A stretch of 64,000 bases of DNA from Undaria pinnatifida (taxonomy: Eukaryota > Sar > Phaeophyceae > Laminariales > Alariaceae): positions 558,001 to 622,000 of the forward strand of contig JABAKD010000004.1 of assembly GCA_012845835.1 (NCBI GenBank). Direction: 5' to 3'. The translations under genes were made by a program, and so were the position numbers. The notes under the pieces are model-generated. The model was not told the DNA's origin, ran no database searches, and saw only the letters and a program-made list of their open reading frames with translations. Shown piece by piece: positions 50,701 through 59,500 of the stretch (positions are counted from its first letter, which is position 1; every line of letters starts with the position of its first letter).

Positions 50701-53427
50701 TCTGCTGTTCGCGGGCTGCGCTGACTGCACAGCCCAATGGGTTGCTCCTGTCTGGTTGCCCGGCCGGTCATGCCATTTAACAAACAAGACGCGCCCAAAA
50801 ACTATGTTAAAAAGCTGTCTGATGCGCGTGAGCTTCACTCACTGCGCGGCCTAACGTGTTGTTCCTTGCAGATCACGTAGCTCAGCAGATCGTTCCATTT
50901 AACCAAGAAACCAAACTGGACCCAATAGCAACTCTAGTGTCCAGCTATCTGATGTACGTAACCTGCGCTGGCTGCATCTAGTCTAACCGGCTGTTCGTCG
51001 CTGATTAGAGATGCCAACGGCTCGTTCCATCTAAAAACGAAACAAAAACAAACGTGCCTAAAAAACTTATGGCTTCCAGCTGTGCGAGTGTGCGTGAGCG
51101 GCGGTGACTGCATAGCCTAACCGGCTGTTCCTCGCGGACTATGCATGTCAACGGTTATTTAAGCTCAACGAATAAAACAAATCGCGCCGAAAAACTCTGG
51201 TGTCCAGTTGTCTGCTGTGTGTGATGAGTTGTTATTCGCTGATTGCGTAACCCATCGATGCGTTCCAATCAACAAGCAAGCAAACCGTTTCCGATGACTA
51301 TATTGGTGTCTAGCTGTCTAATGTGCGTGGCTGTTACTCGCTGACAAGGTATCTCAGTGGCTGTTTCCGTTCCAATCAACAAGCAAGCAAACCGTTTCCG
51401 ATGACTACCTGGTGTCTAGCTGTCTAATGCGCGTGGCTGTTACTCGCTGACAAGGTATCTCAGTGGCTGTTTCCGTTCCAATCAACTAACAAACCGTTTC
51501 CAATGACTATATGGTGTCTAGCTGTCTAATGTGCGTGGCTGTTACTCGCTGACAAGGTATCTCATTGGCTGTTTCCGTTCCAATCAACAAGCAAGCAAAC
51601 CGTTTCCGATGACTACATGGTGTCTAGCTGTCTAATGCGCGTGGCTGTTACTCGCTGACAAGGTATCTCAGTGGCTGTTTCCGTTCCAATCAACTAACAA
51701 ACCGTTTCCAATGACTATATGGTGTCTAGCTGTCTAATGTGCGTGGCTGTTACTCGCTGACAAGGTATCTCATTGGCTGTTTCCGTTCCAATCAACAAAC
51801 AAACCGTTTTCAATGACTACGGTGTCCAGCTGTCTGATGTGCGTAAGCTGCCACCCGCGGAGCCCGGCGGTTGTAGCGGCGGGGTCCTTCAACGGCGAGG
51901 TGAGGGCTGAGGGACATCTAAATTATACATATTTGGCAAAGTTTTGAGCCACGTTGGTAAGTTTCATACGGATACTTGCATTTCAAAAGTAAATTTGCCC
52001 CTTTTTTTTCCTTGTTTTTTTTTCACTATTTAACAGTCCTTCGTTGGCAAAATTATGGCAAAAAAAAATAATTTTGCTATTTTCTATTTTTAATCTGCTA
52101 TTTCAATATTTGAAACAAAAAACTCGCCTAAAACTTGCCAAATTTTTATATTACAGAGCGTGTCGTTAGAAAACGCCGCTTCAAGTTACCAGGTAGATGT
52201 TTTGACGAGTGCTGCGACAAAGGTAGCACTTTATCACAAGCACATTTTCCACGGTTTTTCACGGGCCATCAACCGGCCCGCGGGCCGGGTCAAGAGGTTT
52301 CCAAACTCTCACGGGTCGAATCAGGCGATCTCACGGGTCGAGTCGGGTCGGGTTCAGGAGGCTTTCAAATCTCACGGGTCGGCGGCTAAGATCGCGTCGG
52401 GTCACGCGAGCCGGGCCAGGAGGTTTTTAATCTCTCGTGGGTCGAATTTGGCGGCCTCACGGGTCGAGTCGGGTTGAGCCAGGAGGTTTTCAAATCTCAT
52501 ACGTAGGATAAGATCGCGTCGGGTCGCCCTGATCCGACTCGAACCGCGAAAAGTGACCCGACCCGTGAAACAGCGTGCCGGTTATTTTCTGATTGACAGG
52601 GCTCCTTAACACACACGCCGGAAGGCCATTAATGTCATTCTTGTTTGGAAATCTGATTTTTTTTGTACACCTAGGCCATGCCATGGTTTGTTCATCGGGT
52701 TACACTTTCAGTTTACTCAAAAAATAGTTTTATGGGTGAAGGCATAGATAGCTCCTCGAGCAATGAGGAGCCCCAGAAAAAAAAAAACATGGTGAGCTTT
52801 ACGGTTGGCAGCATGTGCCCTTTCACCAATCCACCCCTTACTAAGAATGCCGAGAAAAAGTTGCGCAGGGTCTCCTACAGATAAGTGCGCAGCAGACGCA
52901 TATATATGCTCCGGTGAGGGAGTGCACGTGTTTTTTTTTTTTTTTCAAGGCTCGTCACTTGAGGAAGCTCTATACTGACTGACTTCTAGAAAAAACTGGA
53001 CATGAAACCGGATCAACGCTCTGATAGCCTGATTTTTTAGAAAAACTGAACAACCAACCCGATTAATAATCTCAGGGCCTGGGTGTGCAACGAACAGTGT
53101 TGTATAGCACGCATGGTATCCCAGCGATGTCGGTTACCTGGTACCAGGTAGTTCTTCCAACAGTGCTACCCCTATCCTCTATGGCAGCACGCGTCAATTG
53201 CTTCTTTGTCTCCAAACCGTGTCTGCGGGTTCACAAAGTGCGAGGTGTTGACCTTTCAAACCGTGGCCGCGGGTTTCCGGAGTATGAGGCTATCCTTTTT
53301 ACGAAGGTATGAGGCTACCCGTTTCTGGGGGACGCACGATTATGGACCAAAAAAACGACGAAAGTCGTCAAATCAACCGCCTAAATAGGAAGAGCGTGCA
53401 GCGGTACTACTACTACTGCTGCTGCTG

Positions 53428-53477
<50 letters not shown>

Positions 53478-53544
53478 GCTGCTACTAATACTACTATTAC
53501 TACTATTAATACTAGTCCTACTACTACTACCACTACTACTACTA

Positions 53545-53575
<31 letters not shown>

Positions 53576-56500
53576 CAGAGTATCATCATGCCGCCCACAT
53601 GTCGCACAGCTTCTGGCGCCACGGTTCGGAAAAATCCCCTATCTCCTTATAGCCCGGGCTCCATGCCGTACTCGTCACTGTTGCCATCTTTTTTTTACAT
53701 GTCTCTCCTCTTGTTCTCTGCGTCCCCAAAGCGCGTGTACATAGGGGGGTTAGGGGCTAGCTGTCTTGCGGGTGCGGTGTTTTGGTTGTCCCGAGAACAG
53801 TCCCGAAACTGTACCCAAACATTGTCCCGATCAGTGTCCCGAGCGTTTTTCGGGACATTTGTCCTGAACTTTGTCCCAACAATTGGCTTTACCTTCCGCC
53901 TTCCTACCCACTGGCAGGTGGTGGTCTGGGACACCTCGAAAGACGAGCCTTTGATAGGAATGACGAAGATCGACGATCTCTTCCACCGGGAGCCGGTAAC
54001 ATCGGTAGGTGCAAGCTTACCCCGTTTTGTAATTGCGGCGAAAGTCAGGGTTGTTGACGGTTCATGGTTCGGCCCGCGGGTCAGGTCCGGCGTATTAACA
54101 ATAAATCTCAGGCCGAGTCGGCTCGGGTCGGGAGGTCTTCTAAATCTCACCGGTCGGGTCGGGTCGGGTCGGGTCGGGTCGGGTCGGGTCGGGTCGGGTC
54201 GGGTCGGGTCGGGTCGGGTCGGGTCGGGTCGGGTCGGGTCGGGTCGGGTCGGGTCGGGTCGGGTCGGGTCGGGTCGGGTCGGGTCGGGTCGGGTCGGGTC
54301 GGGTCGGGTCCGGTCGGGTCGGGTCGGGTCCGGTCGGGTCGGGTCCGGTCGGGTCGGGTCATCTCAAGAGGTTTTCAAATATCACGGGTAGGGTCGGGTC
54401 ACCCTGACCCGATCCGACTCGCGAGAATTGATTCGGGGGCGAAGGGGACCCGCACCAGGATTGGGTCTAAATTTTTTCGAAAAAAAAATGAAAACAAATC
54501 AATCCTGGTGTGAGTCCCTTTCGCCCCCGGATCAATTCTCGCGGGTAGGATCCGGTCAGGGCGACCCGACGCGACTCGTGATAGTAGATGTGGTTATCTC
54601 AAATGATCTACTCTAATTTCAAGTAGTTTGCCACCCAATCGTGGGTATAGTTCAAAAGAGGTTACGACACAACTGGTGTTTTATGTGTTTAGCTGACGGC
54701 CTTTGTCCGCTGTGAGCCGGTAACGTCGTTGGCTCCAACAAACAAATATTGGAAAAAAAAGAGAAGATAATTAGACTTGAGGAAAACGAACTTGGGGAAA
54801 ACGAACTGACACTAATATGTCTTTTGTTGCGACAAAGAATAACGCACATGCATACGGCCTTTCGTTCAGATTCTGCGGGTTGAACGTTTGACATTGATTG
54901 CAGCAGCATGGCCGTGCTTTGTTGCTCGCGTGGGCGGCGACACCCAGGTGGATGCAGCACGGGACGGTGCTGGCAAGCTGGTAGAATACGCGAATACAGA
55001 CAGTGTGCGGTTGCTAAATATCTTCCCTGCAGCTGCTGCGGGGCCAGGTTTTTGTGATTTTTCTCGGTTTTCGTGTTCTTCCGAATTTAATTTTGAGTCA
55101 TCCCGCGATAGGGGTCTTGACTTTTTGGGCCAAGCGTTTCCGATAATGACTCTGACCGGTTAAGTCTGCTATTTTTACGAGTACAATGGTTGATTTAGGA
55201 CTGGCGCATGGAAACGTCAGTCGGGTTTCACGAACGAATGTCTTCCAAGTCATGTTCCGGGTGATGTTGATGTTGATGTTGATGTTGATATTGACCTCCT
55301 CCTCATGTTAGGAGCTCAGAAAGTTCTTAGAATATTCTGCGGCACCTCTAGCGTGGGATAATGCGGTGATTCGCTTGTCGACGTGTTCTGACCTGCGAAT
55401 CGGAGACATCTTGTGCTGCCTTTTTTTTCTGTTGTCGAAACCTGATACCTACCCCTTGTTCGCTGGGGAGGACAACCTAAAGACATGCCAGGTACATCGT
55501 GTTTTGTCCTTTTACCTGATGTAACAACGACGTCCTTGCTTCGCAAAAAATTATCTCTGCAGGTACATCATAAAACGCAAAGGTAGCCGCGTTTGGACTT
55601 TTAGAGACGTTAAATTTGCGTTTTGGCTTGTTGAATAGCTGATGGCGGAAGCTGATACCGATGAACTCGCTTGCCGGAAACAAGCTCGATAGGTCCTATT
55701 CGAAAGCCGTAAAAACGTGTTTTTTCATTTTAGCTGGCGACGACGCCTATCATAGACACTCTTACTTGCTGGAAAGGAAGGTCAATATCAACAGGAGCTG
55801 TCCTGATCACAATGTGCGATCTTGTTGTGTACGTTTAGCTGACGACGACCCCTGAAATCGGCGCTATCGCCCGCTGGAAAGAAGGTGTAGAAGTAGCTGT
55901 CCTGACCAAAAAACCCACGCAATTAACTGATGCGGTTGTACGCCATCTGGTCTCGCCCGAAGCTCCCCCTTCGACACCGGCGTGCTCACGACTGCTTTCG
56001 AAGACACATGTTAATATTGCCCCAGAAGCGTGAGCAGGACATGCAGCTCATTCCGATGACGACATCGTCCCCTTACGATGCGAAAAAAAAGTAGTTGATC
56101 GTTTACCTCCTCTACTACTACCTACCAAGGTATGGAATGTTTTTTTGTTCTCCTGACGGGCGAAGCTGCGTTCGCCTCTTGCTGGCAGCAGGCACAACAA
56201 TTTTTTGGAGTGACTGCCAGTTTTCTTGTTTGCAAGGAAAGCGTGCTACGACAGAGATATACCCCTTTTTGGCCAAAAGGACGGTGTGCTCCTTAACCCG
56301 CAATTGCCGGAATGTCATTAAGCCCGTTCTTGGTTTGTTTTTGTTTTTTCTCGTATACGTAGGCCATGGGTTTGTTAATCGGTTCGCCCTTTCAGTTTGT
56401 TCGAAATCGACCAGTGCTTGGGTGAGGTGTCGAGTGGTATATCAAGCCACCACTCTCAGAAAGCAAAAAACATGGTGAACCCTTGCAGTTCGCGGCATGT

Positions 56501-59500
56501 GTCTTTTACAGCGCGCAAAGCAATATACCCCCTTTTTTCGACCGTTGAAGCCGAATTATACGTCCGCCGCGGCCGTCGACTGCAACAGGCCCACAGGTTG
56601 ACCACACGCACAAAGATCCTGCTGGACTAGCTACTAGCCACAGCTGTACCATTTTTCTCTCAAAAGTATATTGGCCACTGGACGGGCGCGTGGAAAACGA
56701 AAAACCGCGTCCGGTCCTGGCATACTCCGTGTGTTTTGGTGCCAAATATCAACGCTTAGTCGTGCCGAGCCCCCCCCTCCCCTCCCCCCCCCCCCCTCCC
56801 CCTCCCTCTCTCCCCTCTCCCCGCTCCGGCCGCCGCCACCTCCTTTCCCCGGTCTCCCCCAAACCAGATTTTGGCTTTCTATAATGTTGCTGTCTTGGTA
56901 ATGCTCACACTGAAACCGTGGGCTAAATACTCACCATGATTTAGCCCTGAAGGAATCAGGACTAGCATGCCCGTCCATCCACAGGGATGTGGAAGACGCG
57001 CACTGAGCGCGCAAATCTTGGAGGTGTCTCTACCAAGAGTAGGAACGATGCTTCGTCTCGAAAGGGATGCGTGGTCAATGGTTAAATCACTCAAACAAGC
57101 AGAAAACGAGTGCCCCCCCCCCCTCCCTCCCTCCCTCCTTCCCCCCTCCCACTCCTACCTTCCCCTCCTTGCCGACCTCGCCTACATACACACGTAGTGA
57201 CATTCAATGCTGCTGCTGACCTTCTTCACCCTCGTCAAAAACGTAGGCAATGGTCGACCCCCCCCCCCAAGGGCCTCAGGACTGACAGGTCTGCTTGTAC
57301 TCCCGTTCGTCTACGGTTTATTTCCGTGCTCGTGCCCGTTCTCCCCTAGATTTCGTGGGTGTATGGATCCAAGGACAATGACTACCGCCTCGCCGCGGTA
57401 TCCGGGGATGGAAAGGTGTGGAAGGGTCACCTGACGGTAGCAACGGAAGGAGTTGCACTTTTTTTGCGGTCAATCGTTTCTGACGTTCTGACGTTCTGAC
57501 GTTCTGACGTTCTGATTGGTTGAACTCCTCTAGTATGGGACTATGGGTTAGTACCATAATGTTGGGAGTACAATGGTTGTTTTTAGGGCTAGCGCACAGA
57601 CATATAGGTCGGGTTGCGCGAACGAACGCCTTCGAAGTCATTTTTCGGGTGATGACGGATGATGATGATGTTGATGATATTGATCCCTTCGTGGTAGGAG
57701 CTCAGAAACGTCTTGGAATCCTCTGCACCCCTAGCGCGGGATGACTCGGTGCTGCATGTTCACAAACCTGCTCTTACGGGTGGCCATGGTAATCAGAACC
57801 CACGGCCAACATGAAAAACTGTACATTCCCAAATTTTACTATCCATAGGCTACAGGCACAAGTATGGTGGTGGGGTTGCTTTTGGGACCGTTTTTTGCGG
57901 TGATTCGGGGTCACTCGCGCGAGTGACCGCCCCGCGCGAGTGATTGCCCCTGTGCCTTGGCGTTCCCAACCTTGACCGTGCTGTTTTTGTTCTTCGATAT
58001 GAACTCGCAAAGGGATGGTTAGCTGCAGGACGCTGCGCCAAACCAACCGCCTAGAGGCTTTTGTCAGTGAGGTACAGAGTCACTCGTGTGAGTATGATAC
58101 CTCAGATCCCGTGGTACAAAATGGGGTGCATCATAACACAATAATACCATAGCCTTGATGCATATTTGGTCCTAACACTAACCCTATCCCTAACCCTACT
58201 GCCTTGTCCCGTTATACCTGATATGTGGAATCTGTAATTCAGGGTTAGGGGCTAGCGTAACGCCCGCTAGGAACTTGCGCGGCGGGATAGCTTGAGGCTA
58301 GAAGAAAGATTACCATGTAGAATGAGAAGGAAAAGAGCACTGGGAGGCAGGAGGATGCTAAGCCTGAAGTAGGGAGCTATACTCCGTGCATCGTTTCCTT
58401 TCATGGTTTCCCTTGTTTTTGTTTTTTCTTTTTTATTGCTGGGAAGCCTTTAAAGCTCAAGCTGCGCGTTTGTGATATACGGCAAACTTAACGACAATAG
58501 TGCAATGTTTATTTCTGTCAGATCAACATTTGTTCGCTCCGTACCCACCCTGATATTCTTCGTGCTTCGTCCTCCTCCCCCCGTCGATTCCTACGCGCCT
58601 GAACTCCTCCTCCCCTCGACCCCTGTGTTTCTGAACTCCTCCTGTCGACTGGTGCGCTTCTACTGTAACACGGGTCGTATGCCTAGATTTAATTGTCAGC
58701 TCGTGTTTTTTGCCTCTTAGGAATAATGTGTCTGTCTATCATACGTTATCAAGGTTTATGTATAATCCATACTGATATTCACCGCACGTCCTCGTCCTTG
58801 TCATCCTCGTCCTCCTCCCCCCCCCCCCCATCCTCCTCCTCCTCCTTCTCCTCCTCCTTCTCCTCCTCCTCTTCCTCCATCTCCTCCTCCTCTTCCTCCT
58901 CCTCCTCCCCCTCCTCCCCCTCCTCTTGCACCCCTTGTCCCTCCTTCGGCCAACTCGTGCGCGCATCGACTTCGTGTGTCAATCTTCGTCAGCTTCTGTT
59001 CTGGTCCCTCAAGAACAATCTGGAGTGTCCGGTTGAGGGCTACAGAGTACCAGCGGAGCCTGGCGCTGGTGGGCGGGACAGGGAAAGATCGTCCAGGTCC
59101 TCTACTAGCGGCCGTTCGGTAAGAATTACGCACTAAAAAAAAACTTGTGTGTTTTGTTGTTCACGGCTCTCCTATTCCAGGTACGTGTGTTTTCTTCCTG
59201 TTAACGCCTTTATGACTGGAAACCCGTTTTTTTGGGGGGAATACTTGAAATTAGTATAGGGAGGGGTTTTGAGGGTTCTAAAGGGGGTTAAACAATTATT
59301 TCTACCTTTCGATACCCAGCACAGCTCGGTGTCCGTCTCAATTATTTCAATGTACGCTTGCCACGTTGATTTTCTTCCTTGTTACGGTTGACCTAGAACA
59401 ACTCTTCCACGAAGGAAGCCTTGGCCTCTGTCCAGACCTCCTTCCTCGCTTTCCATCCCATTCATTATCCTCTCACTGCTTTCGCGCTCCCTCCCAGTAT

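Noticed and set aside
53395-53580. CRISPR-like or regulatory array
   Set aside because: Plain CTA triplet array with no spacers; no tandem repeat in the window has unique spacers of constant length.
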